Below are positions 23,471-31,704 of a stretch of DNA of 54,758 nucleotides, in pieces; position 1 is the first letter of the stretch; every line of letters begins with the position of its first letter. Both the position numbers and the translations under genes were made by a program. This DNA comes from Tritonibacter litoralis. Its GTDB lineage: Bacteria; Pseudomonadota; Alphaproteobacteria; Rhodobacterales; Rhodobacteraceae. A model generated the notes under the pieces. It was not told where the DNA came from, made no database searches, and saw only the letters and a program-made list of their open reading frames with translations. The stretch is taken from assembly GCF_009496005.1 (NCBI RefSeq), contig NZ_WIBF01000016.1, positions 1 to 54,758 of the forward strand, read 5' to 3'.

Positions 23471-25981
23471 CTATTCAGCAGGTTGCGATTGCGTTTCGAT
23501 CCGCGGCGCAGGGGATTTCGCCTCTTCGCGCATCGCGGGGGCGATGCGGCGCAGACGCAGGGCGTTTGTCAGAACCGAAACCGAGGACAGGGCCATGGCA
23601 CCCGCCGCAAAGACCGGCGACAGAAGCAGCCCGAAGGCCGGGTAAAGAACGCCTGCGGCAACCGGGATCAGCGCGACATTGTAGCCAAAGGCCCAGACCA
23701 GGTTCTGGCGGATGTTCGTCATGGTCCGTTTCGAGACCTCGACAGCATTCACCACACCGCGCAGGTCCCCTGACATCAGCACAACATCCGCGGATTCGAT
23801 GGCAACATCGGTGCCTGTGCCGATGGCAATGCCGACATCGGCGTGCGCCAGGGCCGGCGCGTCGTTGATCCCGTCGCCCACGAACGCGATCTTTCGGTCC
23901 CCGGCTCGCAAATCATCGAGCGCGGCCACCTTGCCGTCGGGCAGGACCCCGGCAATCACGTGATCGATCCCGGTCTCGCGCGCGATGGCCTCGGCGGTTT
24001 CCTGTTTGTCGCCGGTAATCATCGCAACTTTGAAACCGCGATCATGCAGGGCGGCAATGGCCTCCTGGCTCGCGCGCTTCACAGGGTCCGCGACAGCGAT
24101 CACCGCCGCCAGTTCGCCGTCTATGGCCGCATAGAGCGCGGTCCGACCGCGGCTTGCAAGATCCTTTTCCCTATCCATCAGCGCGGCGATCTCGATCCCT
24201 TCGCGGCGCATGTAACGATCCGCACCGACCAAGACCTCTTGGCCCTCGACTGTCGCGGCAACACCGTAACCCGTGACAGACCGAAAGCCCGTCGCAGAAG
24301 GCACAGCAACACCGTCGCTTTGCGCGCCGCGGAGAATGGCCTCGGCAATCGGGTGTTCGGACTGTGCTTCGACGGAGGCAATCAGGCCGAGAACGCGCTT
24401 CCGATCGAAGCCGTATGCCACGATCACATCGGTAAGGGTCGGCTGGCCTTCGGTGACGGTCCCGGTCTTGTCGAGCGCGACGACATCGACCTCTGACAGC
24501 GCTTGAAGCGCATCACCCTTGCGAAAGAGCACCCCCATTTCCGCCGCGCGGCCGGTGCCCACCATGATCGATGTCGGCGTGGCCAACCCCATTGCGCAGG
24601 GACAGGCAATGATCAGAACGGACACACCGGCCACCAGTGCAAAGGTAAGCGCGGGGTCAGGCCCGACGGTCAGCCACACAAGAACCGTCAATGCCGACAA
24701 GACCATGACAGCCGGGACGAACCACAGCGTCACACGATCCACGAGGCCCTGGATGGGCAGTTTGGCCCCCTGCGCTTCCTCGACCATGCGGATGATCTGC
24801 GCGAGCGTTGTGTCCGCCCCGACCCGTACCGCTTGGAAGGTCAAGCTTCCGGTCCCGTTGACGGTGCCGCCCGTGACGTTTGCCCCCGCGGATTTCGCAA
24901 CGGGGACCGGTTCGCCCGTGATCATGCTTTCATCGACGTTGCTGGACCCCTCGGTCACCGCGCCATCCACCGGGATCCGCTCTCCCGGGCGCACAAGGAT
25001 CACGTCGCCGACAGCCAAGGCATCGACATCCACCTCCTCTGCTGCTCCGTTCCGAATGACACGGGCGGTGCGCACCTGCAGACCCAGAAGCGCTTGGATG
25101 GCGGCTCCGGTACGACCTTTCGCACGCGCCTCCAGCCAGCGTCCGACCAGGATGAGAACGACGATCACGGCCGCAGCCTCGAAATAGACCGCACGCACGC
25201 CTTCGGGCAGAAGCGCTGGCAAGAAGGTGGCAACCACGGAATAGACCCATGCGGCCCCCGTGCCGACAGCCACGAGACTGTTCATGTCAGGCGCACCCCG
25301 AAAGAGTGCTGGGAAGCCTTTCGTGTAGAAATGACGCCCCGGCGCGAACAGGACGATCGTCGTGAGAAGGAACTGAATGATCCAGGAGGTCTGCGTCCCG
25401 ATGCTGCGCTCGATCACCATGTGAAAGGCAGGTACAAGATGCGCGCCCATCTCGAGGATGAAGACCGGGAGGGTGAGCACCGCTGCAAGCAGGACATTGC
25501 GCCGCAGTCCGTCCGCCTCTTCCGCCTTGCGTTCCACCCGGGATTGGCTGGCGTTTGCTTCTGCAATCTCCGCCGGGTAGCCGATGGCCGCGGAGGCCGC
25601 CATGAGGTCCCCGGGCGATACTGTCCCTTCGAGATACTCGACCATCGCCGTCTCGGCGGCCAGATTCACAGTGACCGACACCACACCGGGAAGGTCGGCA
25701 AGCGCCTTGTCCACCCGTCCCACGCAGGACGCACAAGACATGGACGCGATGTTCAGGGTGATCTTCGCCGTCCGGGCCGGATAGCCCAGTGTTTTCAACG
25801 TTTCCGCAGCCTTGGTCAGATGAGCTGGCGTCTCGACAGACAGGCGCGCAGTTTCATAGGCAAGATTGACGGTGACGCCGGCCACACCCTCCAACCCAGA
25901 CAAAGCCTTTTCAACACGGCCCACGCAGGAGGCACAGGTCATGCCCTCTATGCTCAGCGTTTTCTGGTGTCTTTCGGTCAT
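23471..25981 (-). CDS. copA: Cu(I)-exporting P-type ATPase CopA
   Basis: Pumps cytoplasmic Cu(I) to the periplasm. The 836-residue protein has two N-terminal metal-binding domains ([15 protein letters not shown] near residue 15 and [15 protein letters not shown] near residue 82), the transport-site [10 protein letters not shown], phosphorylation loop DKTGTVTEG, actuator loop ITGEPVP and hinge [16 protein letters not shown] precedes the ATG. A strong CueR-type promoter lies just upstream, and the broken cueR follows in the same operon. Confidence 0.96.
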   Translation of the reverse strand: MTERHQKTLSIEGMTCASCVGRVEKALSGLEGVAGVTVNLAYETARLSVETPAHLTKAAETLKTLGYPARTAKITLNIASMSCASCVGRVDKALADLPGVVSVTVNLAAETAMVEYLEGTVSPGDLMAASAAIGYPAEIAEANASQSRVERKAEEADGLRRNVLLAAVLTLPVFILEMGAHLVPAFHMVIERSIGTQTSWIIQFLLTTIVLFAPGRHFYTKGFPALFRGAPDMNSLVAVGTGAAWVYSVVATFLPALLPEGVRAVYFEAAAVIVVLILVGRWLEARAKGRTGAAIQALLGLQVRTARVIRNGAAEEVDVDALAVGDVILVRPGERIPVDGAVTEGSSNVDESMITGEPVPVAKSAGANVTGGTVNGTGSLTFQAVRVGADTTLAQIIRMVEEAQGAKLPIQGLVDRVTLWFVPAVMVLSALTVLVWLTVGPDPALTFALVAGVSVLIIACPCAMGLATPTSIMVGTGRAAEMGVLFRKGDALQALSEVDVVALDKTGTVTEGQPTLTDVIVAYGFDRKRVLGLIASVEAQSEHPIAEAILRGAQSDGVAVPSATGFRSVTGYGVAATVEGQEVLVGADRYMRREGIEIAALMDREKDLASRGRTALYAAIDGELAAVIAVADPVKRASQEAIAALHDRGFKVAMITGDKQETAEAIARETGIDHVIAGVLPDGKVAALDDLRAGDRKIAFVGDGINDAPALAHADVGIAIGTGTDVAIESADVVLMSGDLRGVVNAVEVSKRTMTNIRQNLVWAFGYNVALIPVAAGVLYPAFGLLLSPVFAAGAMALSSVSVLTNALRLRRIAPAMREEAKSPAPRIETQSQPAE

Positions 25982-26012
25982 GGCGGTTCACCTCAATTCG
26001 AGCTTCAAGGCG

Positions 26013-26043
26013 AATATAGGGCTTCCAGTCACTGGAAGCTCAA
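26013..26043 (-). promoter_or_regulatory. CueR-type promoter of copA
   Basis: On the minus strand TTGAGC, a 19-base spacer and TATATT. The spacer contains TTCCAGTGACTGGAAG, part of a perfect 19-base dyad at 26021-26039. This is the same layout as E. coli copA. The -10 lies about 32 bases from the copA ATG. Confidence 0.88.
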
Positions 26044-26120
26044 GGGCAATTCACAAAAACCTTCAGCCACCCGTGTGAAGGGAGCATAACCTGTCTGTAA
26101 CCAGCTGTTTCCAAATGAAA

Positions 26121-26136
26121 TGTATCGGAATGTAAA
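26121..26136 (+). promoter_or_regulatory. TGT-type direct repeat (site C) upstream of a small membrane protein gene
   Basis: TGTATC-GGAA-TGTAAA, period 10. It shares an almost identical core with site D at 17754 (AAATGTATC-N4-TGTAAA in both) and lies 50 bases before the ATG at 26187. Confidence 0.55.
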
Positions 26137-26186
26137 CTTGCTGGCCCGCCCGCTTGTCAGATATCAGAGGGCTCGGAGGTCCAACC

Positions 26187-26474
26187 ATGCACGCCCAAAA
26201 GACACAAAATCACGGAACCGGAACCAAAATCATGCATGCCGGGATGTGGATCTGCTGCGCGGTCATGGTTCTGCCCCTGCTCGTCTTCTTCGCAGGCGGT
26301 GGGACCATCTCGGGGCTCTCCACCAGCCTCGGTGTGCTGGCCCCAATCCTGCTGTGTCTCGCGGCTCATGGGGTGATGTTCCTTTTCATGGGAAAATCCT
26401 GTCACGGGACCCGCCAGCCGTCGGATGCGATATCCCCCGAAAAACGCGCGGAGCCCCAGGCGACAGACGCTTGA
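26187..26474 (+). CDS. small membrane protein, metal-island associated
   Basis: A 95-residue protein with two membrane helices (WICCAVMVLPLLVFFAGG and LGVLAPILLCLAAHGVMFLFM) and His/Met-rich ends (MHAQKTQNHG, IMHAGMW, MGKSCHG). It resembles the short DUF2933-type proteins of copper islands but I am not sure of the family. The ATG at 26187 has GGAGG upstream. Its stop codon overlaps the -35 of the CueR promoter for copZ. Confidence 0.65.
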   Translation: MHAQKTQNHGTGTKIMHAGMWICCAVMVLPLLVFFAGGGTISGLSTSLGVLAPILLCLAAHGVMFLFMGKSCHGTRQPSDAISPEKRAEPQATDA

Positions 26475-26501
26475 CCTTCCACCTGCTGGAAACCCTAAGC
26501 C
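26471..26501 (+). promoter_or_regulatory. CueR-type promoter of copZ
   Basis: TTGACC, a 19-base spacer beginning TTCCACCTGCTGGAA, and TAAGCC. This is very close to the E. coli copA/cueO promoter sequence. It lies 25 bases before the copZ ATG. Confidence 0.85.
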
Positions 26502-26525
26502 TCTCCTAACCAAGGAGGGTCATCC

Positions 26526-26720
26526 ATGAAATTCCATGTCCCGGACATGAGTTGCGGTCATTGCACGGCCGCTATCACCCGAGAAATTCTCGCGCTCGAC
26601 CCGGCGGCGCAGGTTACCCCTGACCTCACCGCCCGAACGGTCGCTGTGGAGACACGCCAGACCGGTAGCGCTGTCGCAAAGGCGATCGAGGCGGCTGGCT
26701 ACAGCACACACCCGGTCTGA
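26526..26720 (+). CDS. copZ: CopZ-like heavy-metal-associated domain protein
   Basis: A 64-residue free HMA domain with the metal loop MSCGHCTAAI and the ferredoxin-like beta-alpha-beta pattern, ending AAGYSTHPV. It should chaperone Cu(I) in the cytoplasm to CopA or the sensor. AAGGAGG lies just upstream of the ATG. It has its own CueR-type promoter and ends 2 bases before the convergent ScsC/DsbA-like gene. Confidence 0.88.
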   Translation: MKFHVPDMSCGHCTAAITREILALDPAAQVTPDLTARTVAVETRQTGSAVAKAIEAAGYSTHPV

Positions 26721-26722
26721 TC

Positions 26723-27451
26723 CTATTGCTTGGCCGCGCGGGCTTCTTCCGTCAGCCGGATCATCTGGTCCGCGTCGATGACACCTGGAACCAGCGCATC
26801 GCCGATCACGAAGGACGGCGTCCCGTTAAAGCCAAGGTCGCGGCTCATCTCCATCGATGCAGAGATATGGTCGTCAATCTCAGGCGCCTGCATGTCGCGA
26901 CGGAGTTGGGCGATATCGAGCCCGACCTCTTCGGCCACGCGGATGACGCTCGCCTCTTCCGCGCGGCCCTGCATCCCCATCAAGGCCCAGTGGAATTCCT
27001 CGTACTTGCCCTGTTCGCGCGCGGCCAGCGCGGCGCGGGCAGCAAAGACCGACCCCTCGCCGAGGATCGGCCACTCCCGGTAGACCAGTTTGACGTTCGG
27101 ATCTTCGGCGAGCAGCGCTTCGATCTCTGGTTTCACGCGGCGGCAATAGGGACAGTTGTAGTCGAAGAACTCGACCACGGTCACATCGCCATCCGGGTTG
27201 CCGAGGACCGGCGCGTTCGGATCGTTCTCCAGAACATCCCGGTTGTCAGACAACACGCTTGCCGCCGCTGCCGCCTGGCGCTGCTGTTCGCGTTGTTCGA
27301 TGATCTGAACCGCCTCGAGCACAATCTCGGGGTTCTCGCGAATGGCCTCGAGCACCAGCTCTTTCACCCTGTCCTCACTCAGCGTGTCAGCCTGCGCGGC
27401 CAGTGGCAGTGTCACTATGGCGAGTATCGCCATCACCTTGGTGATTTGCAT
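26723..27451 (-). CDS. ScsC/DsbA-family periplasmic disulfide oxidoreductase or isomerase
   Basis: A 242-residue protein with a signal peptide (MQITKVMAILAIVTLPLAAQA), a helical N-terminal extension rich in Glu, Gln and Ala (EAVQIIEQREQQRQAAAAAS), then a DsbA fold with CPYC in FFDYNCPYCRRVKP and cis-Pro in NGTPSFVIG. The helical extension is like the oligomerisation stalk of trimeric ScsC, a copper-linked isomerase whose reductant is ScsB. It is the last gene of the cytochrome/oxidase/cop operon and starts 1 base after the cytochrome stop. Confidence 0.85.
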   Translation of the reverse strand: MQITKVMAILAIVTLPLAAQADTLSEDRVKELVLEAIRENPEIVLEAVQIIEQREQQRQAAAAASVLSDNRDVLENDPNAPVLGNPDGDVTVVEFFDYNCPYCRRVKPEIEALLAEDPNVKLVYREWPILGEGSVFAARAALAAREQGKYEEFHWALMGMQGRAEEASVIRVAEEVGLDIAQLRRDMQAPEIDDHISASMEMSRDLGFNGTPSFVIGDALVPGVIDADQMIRLTEEARAAKQ

Positions 27452-27452
27452 T

Positions 27453-27938
27453 CTAATTCTCCCTGCTGCGCGTCTCGCCTTCCGTCCGCACAGCTTGCAT
27501 GTCCTGAATCCGTTCGGGCCAGGTTGATTTGATGTACCCCAGGATGTTCCAGATTTCCTGATCGCTCAGTTGATCCCCGAAGCCGGGCATCCCGCTGTCG
27601 AAGTCCATGCCCTGCGCCGCCATGACAGCGCGTCCCCCGAGCTTGGTGTAGTCAAACAGAAGCTGGTCCCCGTGGTGCCAGGTATGCCCGGTCTCGTCAT
27701 GCGGCGGCGCGGGCAATCGCCCGTCTTCGCCCGGGCTACGCCAGTCCGGCTGACCCTCGAGATTGGCACCGTGGCAGGCCGCACAGGTCTCGGCATAGAG
27801 CGCTTTTCCGGCGACAATGTCGATGTCTTCGGGCATGACGCCGCGCTCGGCCTCGGCAGCTGCGCCGGTCCAGACATAGATCCCTGCCCCGAGGAGAAGC
27901 AGCAGTCCAATGCCCAGGGAGAGCGTAGCCCGGGTCAC
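27453..27938 (-). CDS. membrane-anchored c-type cytochrome
   Basis: A 161-residue protein with an N-terminal anchor (LSLGIGLLLLLGAGIYVW) and one haem site CAACH in YAETCAACHGANLEG; a distal Met probably lies in the GMDFDSGMPGFG segment. I chose the GTG at 27938, which overlaps the multicopper oxidase stop (GTGA). This coupling suggests the cytochrome is made with the oxidase and may accept electrons from it or from copper ions. Confidence 0.82.
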   Translation of the reverse strand: MTRATLSLGIGLLLLLGAGIYVWTGAAAEAERGVMPEDIDIVAGKALYAETCAACHGANLEGQPDWRSPGEDGRLPAPPHDETGHTWHHGDQLLFDYTKLGGRAVMAAQGMDFDSGMPGFGDQLSDQEIWNILGYIKSTWPERIQDMQAVRTEGETRSREN

Positions 27939-29320
27939 GCCACATCGACCCAGGTCATCATGCCCGAGGCCGCGTGCGAGAGCATGTGGCAATGCAGCAG
28001 CCATTTGCCGGGATTGTCCGCGACAAAGGCAATGTCCCGAACCTCGCCGCGCTGAAGCAGCGTGGTGTCTCTCAGAGCTCCGAGGCTTCCGTCAGCTGCA
28101 ATCTCGTGGAAATGCATGCCATGCAGGTGCATCGCGTGCGGGAAGGAGGTGTCGTTGGTGATCTTGATCCGGACCGTTTCGCCCCGTGAAAGAGATGCCA
28201 ATGGAGAGCCGTCCATGCCCCCAACCGATCCGTTGAAGGCCCAGAATTGCCCGGCTTGCATCATGTCGCGCATCGATGACATCCGACCGCCCATCATCGC
28301 GCCTCGCATGCCACCCATGGCCCCACCTTCCATGCGCAAAGCGATGTCTCTCGCTTCGGCCAGATTCGGCACAGGAACAGGATTCGGTGGCAATGCCAGC
28401 GGCGCTGCGCGGCGCGCGCGCGTGCCATCTGATCGCACCTCGAAGGCCACTTGAGAGAAACTCTCGTCACGGTCGAACTGTACGATATGACCGGCGCCAC
28501 CCACCTCTGCGACGACATCGACAATCAGATCGATGCGTTGGGCGGGGGCGAGAAGAAAAGTCCCGTCAATCTTCTGTGGCTGACCCAAAGGCATGCCGTC
28601 CAAGGCAACAATCCAGCCGTCGAGCCCGTCCAGCCCCAGTTGAAACACCCGTGCATTGGCAGCGTTGATCAGTCTCAGCCTCAGCCGGTCGTGCCGCGCC
28701 ACGTCGCGCGACAGGTTATAGCGCCCATTCGTGGTGATGTAGTTCCCGAGCCGGCCTGCATGACTGAGATCATGCATGGCCCCGAAGGTGTCCGGAATCT
28801 GTGCGGTCTCGGGATCGATCAACCAATCATCGAGGATAAGGACCTCCTCATGATCGATGTCGAGCGCGTCGGGCTCTTCCACGATCAGCGCTCCGTGCAG
28901 TCCACGGGCGACCTGCTCAAACGACCGGTTATGAGAATGGTACCAATAGGTACCGGCGTCGGGGGCCACGAAGTCATATTCAAAGCTCTCTCCCGGAAGG
29001 ATCACATCCTGCGTCAGGCCCGCCACGCCATCCATGGCGTTCTCAATGCGAATGCCATGCCAGTGAACCGACGTCGGCGCTGGCAGGTCATTGACGATCC
29101 GCCGGGTTAGCCGCGCCCCTTGCGCAATTCTGATTTCCGGGCCTGGGGCTTGCCCTTCGAAGCCCCAAACCGTCGTCTTTCCATATTGCTCCGGCAGCAA
29201 TTGGAGATCGGTGACGCTGGCTCTCAGCGTCGCCAATGTCGTCTGTGCGGACAGGGCCTGCGGCAACACCGCCAAACCGGCGGCACTCATTTTGAGAAAG
29301 TCACGTTTTGTCAGGCTCAT
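27935..29320 (-). CDS. multicopper oxidase, CueO/CopA-periplasmic type
   Basis: Oxidises Cu(I) to Cu(II) in the periplasm. The 461-residue protein has a Tat-like signal (SLTKRDFLKMSAAGLAVLP), and all four copper-ligand motifs: HWHG, YWYHSH, HAMHLHGMHFHE and the type 1 site HCHMLSH. A Met-rich stretch (EGGAMGGMRGAMMGGRMSS, then more Met) near residue 365 is the usual extra Cu(I) site of CueO. The ATG at 29320 overlaps the copD stop by 4 bases. Confidence 0.92.
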   Translation of the reverse strand: MSLTKRDFLKMSAAGLAVLPQALSAQTTLATLRASVTDLQLLPEQYGKTTVWGFEGQAPGPEIRIAQGARLTRRIVNDLPAPTSVHWHGIRIENAMDGVAGLTQDVILPGESFEYDFVAPDAGTYWYHSHNRSFEQVARGLHGALIVEEPDALDIDHEEVLILDDWLIDPETAQIPDTFGAMHDLSHAGRLGNYITTNGRYNLSRDVARHDRLRLRLINAANARVFQLGLDGLDGWIVALDGMPLGQPQKIDGTFLLAPAQRIDLIVDVVAEVGGAGHIVQFDRDESFSQVAFEVRSDGTRARRAAPLALPPNPVPVPNLAEARDIALRMEGGAMGGMRGAMMGGRMSSMRDMMQAGQFWAFNGSVGGMDGSPLASLSRGETVRIKITNDTSFPHAMHLHGMHFHEIAADGSLGALRDTTLLQRGEVRDIAFVADNPGKWLLHCHMLSHAASGMMTWVDVA

Positions 29321-30183
29321 GTGGGCACCGTAAGAACTGAAGTGAAGATGGCTGTTGCGAATAGAATGACGCCAACGCAGAGCCATTCCAAGGAAATCGA
29401 CTTTGACAGTTGCGGGCCGACGCCGGGATCACCCCGTTGAAGAGCCGGTACGAGACGCACCTTATTGAGTGCTGCCAAAGCCAACAGCAATGCCACAGCG
29501 GCAAGCTTTGCCAAAAGCCACAGACCGTAGCCGGTTCCGAACAGGGCTGAGACGGATCCCACCAGGCGCCAGGTCATGATCGCGCCGGCAACGACGAGGA
29601 GCGGAACGGCGACAGCGGCGATCTGGCCAAAGCGATGACCGAGGGCTGCGGCGTCACCCAAAGTGTACGCGGACCGCGAGAGGCGGCTGAGTGGAAGGAA
29701 GATGCCAATCCAGAATGCCGCGGCAATGAGATGCGCAAACAAGACACTCTGAAACCACAGCCGATCCTGGCTCGCCACATGACCGATCTCGCAAAAGCTC
29801 CAGATCGCGACAGCGCCGCCGACCGCAGCGACCCATAGCCAACGCCCGCCGATCGCAGCGCCGAGAACAAGTGTCCCGAGACCGAGGAGCCGGAACAGCA
29901 AAGCCTCTCCGGGTGGGGTCTGCCATAGAAGTGCCAGAATGGACGGATCGACCATGCCGGAGACGTCATCCATGAGCACGGCACCCCGGACGGCAAATCC
30001 CAGAGCGGCCATAGCCACCGCCAGTGCGGCAAAGCCAATGGCCCAAATGCGCGCTGCGCGATCGAGTGCCGACATCTGGTCGGCGAGAACAAGGCGACAG
30101 AGGATAAGGCCTCCGCTCGCGAGGACCCCGAGATAGAGGAAGAACTTGGTGGCAATCGCGGCCAGGCCCCAGAGATCCGGCAC
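29317..30183 (-). CDS. copD: CopD-family copper resistance membrane protein
   Basis: A 288-residue inner-membrane protein with eight predicted helices of the CopD family, including SFCEIGHVASQ with a candidate metal-binding His and FAHLIAAAFWIGIFLPL. CopD is thought to move copper across the inner membrane with CopC. The start is a GTG three bases after the copC stop. The end overlaps the oxidase start. Confidence 0.87.
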   Translation of the reverse strand: MPDLWGLAAIATKFFLYLGVLASGGLILCRLVLADQMSALDRAARIWAIGFAALAVAMAALGFAVRGAVLMDDVSGMVDPSILALLWQTPPGEALLFRLLGLGTLVLGAAIGGRWLWVAAVGGAVAIWSFCEIGHVASQDRLWFQSVLFAHLIAAAFWIGIFLPLSRLSRSAYTLGDAAALGHRFGQIAAVAVPLLVVAGAIMTWRLVGSVSALFGTGYGLWLLAKLAAVALLLALAALNKVRLVPALQRGDPGVGPQLSKSISLEWLCVGVILFATAIFTSVLTVPT

Positions 30184-30186
30184 GCC

Positions 30187-30531
30187 TCACTTCACCTCGA
30201 AGGAGAAACTGCCGGTCATGGGATGACCATCGACGCCCAGCCCGCGCCACTCGATCTGGTAGAGACCGGACCCCATCGGCACGAGCGGCAAGGAGAATTC
30301 TTTCACGAAGCCAGATTGTGCGCCGAGGTCGAGCGTTTCGACATGGGTGTCCGCATGGGTCATTTCGACTTTCGTCAAACGCATCCCGTCGTTGAACCGC
30401 ATCTCGAGTGTCTCGGGCACGTTGTCCAGGACCGCGCCATCGGCAGGTGTCATGCTTTCTTTTTCCGAATGCGCCAGAGCGTTCGTTCCGATCATGGCCA
30501 AAAAAACGGCAATTCCCAATATTTGCTTCAC
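30187..30531 (-). CDS. copC: periplasmic copper-binding protein CopC
   Basis: A CopC cupredoxin-like protein of 114 residues. After the signal peptide (KQILGIAVFLAMIGTNALA) the mature chain begins AHSEKESMTPADGAVL, placing a His near the N terminus for Cu(II), and the C-terminal half has the family DGHPMTGSFSFEV. I chose the GTG at 30531, preceded by AAGGA; a GTG at 30558 abutting the upstream cytochrome stop is possible and would add nine residues. Confidence 0.88.
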   Translation of the reverse strand: MKQILGIAVFLAMIGTNALAHSEKESMTPADGAVLDNVPETLEMRFNDGMRLTKVEMTHADTHVETLDLGAQSGFVKEFSLPLVPMGSGLYQIEWRGLGVDGHPMTGSFSFEVK

Positions 30532-30558
30532 GCGACTATCCTTCACTTGGTTGCTCAC

Positions 30559-30999
30559 TCAGTTTATCCCGTTCGCCCGCTGCAATTCACGGACATAAGC
30601 GACGATCATCTTTCCATCCCCGTCCGTCACGCCCTCCACAGGAGGCATGTTTCCAAAGCGCCAGTGGTGTGCCCGAACGCCATTCTTCGCCGCCAGCAGG
30701 AAAGCACCGTCTCCATGATGGCTGGGTTCATAGATCTTGTGCACCAATGGTGGGGCAACACCGTCCTGACCAGCGGCATTCGTACCATGACACACTGCGC
30801 ATTTGGCCTCGTAAGCCAATTTGCCGACCTGTGCGTTGGTCGAGAGAGTTTCTGGCAGAACAACCTCGACCATCGGTGCGCCGCCCGCACTGACGTCGCC
30901 GGAAGCTCGCTCTGCAGCGTCGTCGCCCTGCCCTGTCCACAAAAAGCCGACGGCCAGAAGCGCCACGATCGCCAGTGCAATGACGCTGTATCGCCCCAT
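30559..30999 (-). CDS. membrane-anchored c-type cytochrome
   Basis: A 146-residue protein with an N-terminal anchor (SVIALAIVALLAVGFLW) and one haem site CAVCH in EAKCAVCHGTNAAG; RFGNMPPVEG is a likely distal Met. It overlaps the L,D-transpeptidase stop by 1 base and leads directly into copC. It is the second cytochrome c in this operon, so electron removal appears central to the system, perhaps for copper oxidation. Confidence 0.82.
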   Translation of the reverse strand: MGRYSVIALAIVALLAVGFLWTGQGDDAAERASGDVSAGGAPMVEVVLPETLSTNAQVGKLAYEAKCAVCHGTNAAGQDGVAPPLVHKIYEPSHHGDGAFLLAAKNGVRAHHWRFGNMPPVEGVTDGDGKMIVAYVRELQRANGIN

Positions 31000-31571
31000 C
31001 AGATCAATTTGACCTGCGTGCCAACCGGCACCCTGTCGAACACCTCCTCAATGTGATTGTTGTAAAGCCCGATACAGCCGTTTGATGATCGCCGTCCGAT
31101 CTTGCGCGTATCTTGAGTGCCGTGGATGCGATAATATTGCCACGACAGATAAAGCGCTCGCGTCCCGAGCGGATTGGCCGGGTCGCCCCCAGGGATCCTA
31201 GCTGGCCATTCGGGATTCCGCTCGCGCATCGATGGAGTTGGCGCCCAACTTGGGTTTTCACGCTTCTCCACAACTTCGGTGTAGCCCAGACGGGTCAAAT
31301 CCTCAGTCAACGGGACTGAAGTTGGATACATGCGCATTTCACCGTCCGCTGTCCAATGCTGCAGTGCTTTAGAGGTTGTGTCGGCGATGATGATGCCACG
31401 CCCCAACTTGTCGAAGTGCTCCTGCCAATTGTGGGTACGGAAACCAGACGTATTTCGACGTACGGGCGCTTGTGCCTCAGCGCGAAGTATAGACGGCGCG
31501 AACAGTATTGCGGTACTGAGCGCAGTACCAAAGTAGCGACGTGAGATTGTCGATTGGTTTCGTGCCTTCAT
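30999..31571 (-). CDS. L,D-transpeptidase (YkuD family), Tat-type signal
   Basis: A 190-residue protein with a Tat-type N terminus (SRRYFGTALSTAILF) and the YkuD catalytic signature HGTQDTRKIGRRSSNGCIGLYN near the C terminus, including the nucleophilic Cys. It should form 3-3 peptidoglycan crosslinks or attach proteins to the wall. It heads the cytochrome-cop-oxidase operon. Copper is known to inhibit L,D-transpeptidases, so a copy induced with copper resistance may compensate. Confidence 0.87.
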   Translation of the reverse strand: MKARNQSTISRRYFGTALSTAILFAPSILRAEAQAPVRRNTSGFRTHNWQEHFDKLGRGIIIADTTSKALQHWTADGEMRMYPTSVPLTEDLTRLGYTEVVEKRENPSWAPTPSMRERNPEWPARIPGGDPANPLGTRALYLSWQYYRIHGTQDTRKIGRRSSNGCIGLYNNHIEEVFDRVPVGTQVKLI

Positions 31572-31653
31572 GGGACTGCCCTTTTTGCATCTCGAACGCT
31601 TTGTTTTCTATCGAACTCTGGGAAGTGGCGGAATGCGATCAGCCCCGGAAAAT

Positions 31654-31669
31654 TGTAAGGTTATGTATC
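31654..31669 (+). promoter_or_regulatory. TGT-type direct repeat (site B) upstream of the L,D-transpeptidase-cop operon
   Basis: TGTAAG-GTTA-TGTATC, period 10. It lies in the 133-base gap between the histidine kinase stop and the operon start, 83-98 bases from the L,D-transpeptidase ATG. Here the TGTATC half is on the side away from that gene. Confidence 0.55.
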
Positions 31670-31704
31670 AATGGTGAGAGACACGAACTGCGAAACGGTC
31701 TGGG

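Noticed and set aside
24503-26089. Long forward frame opposite copA
   Set aside because: Shadow of copA: composition follows the complementary strand, and the opposite frame has every P-type ATPase motif.
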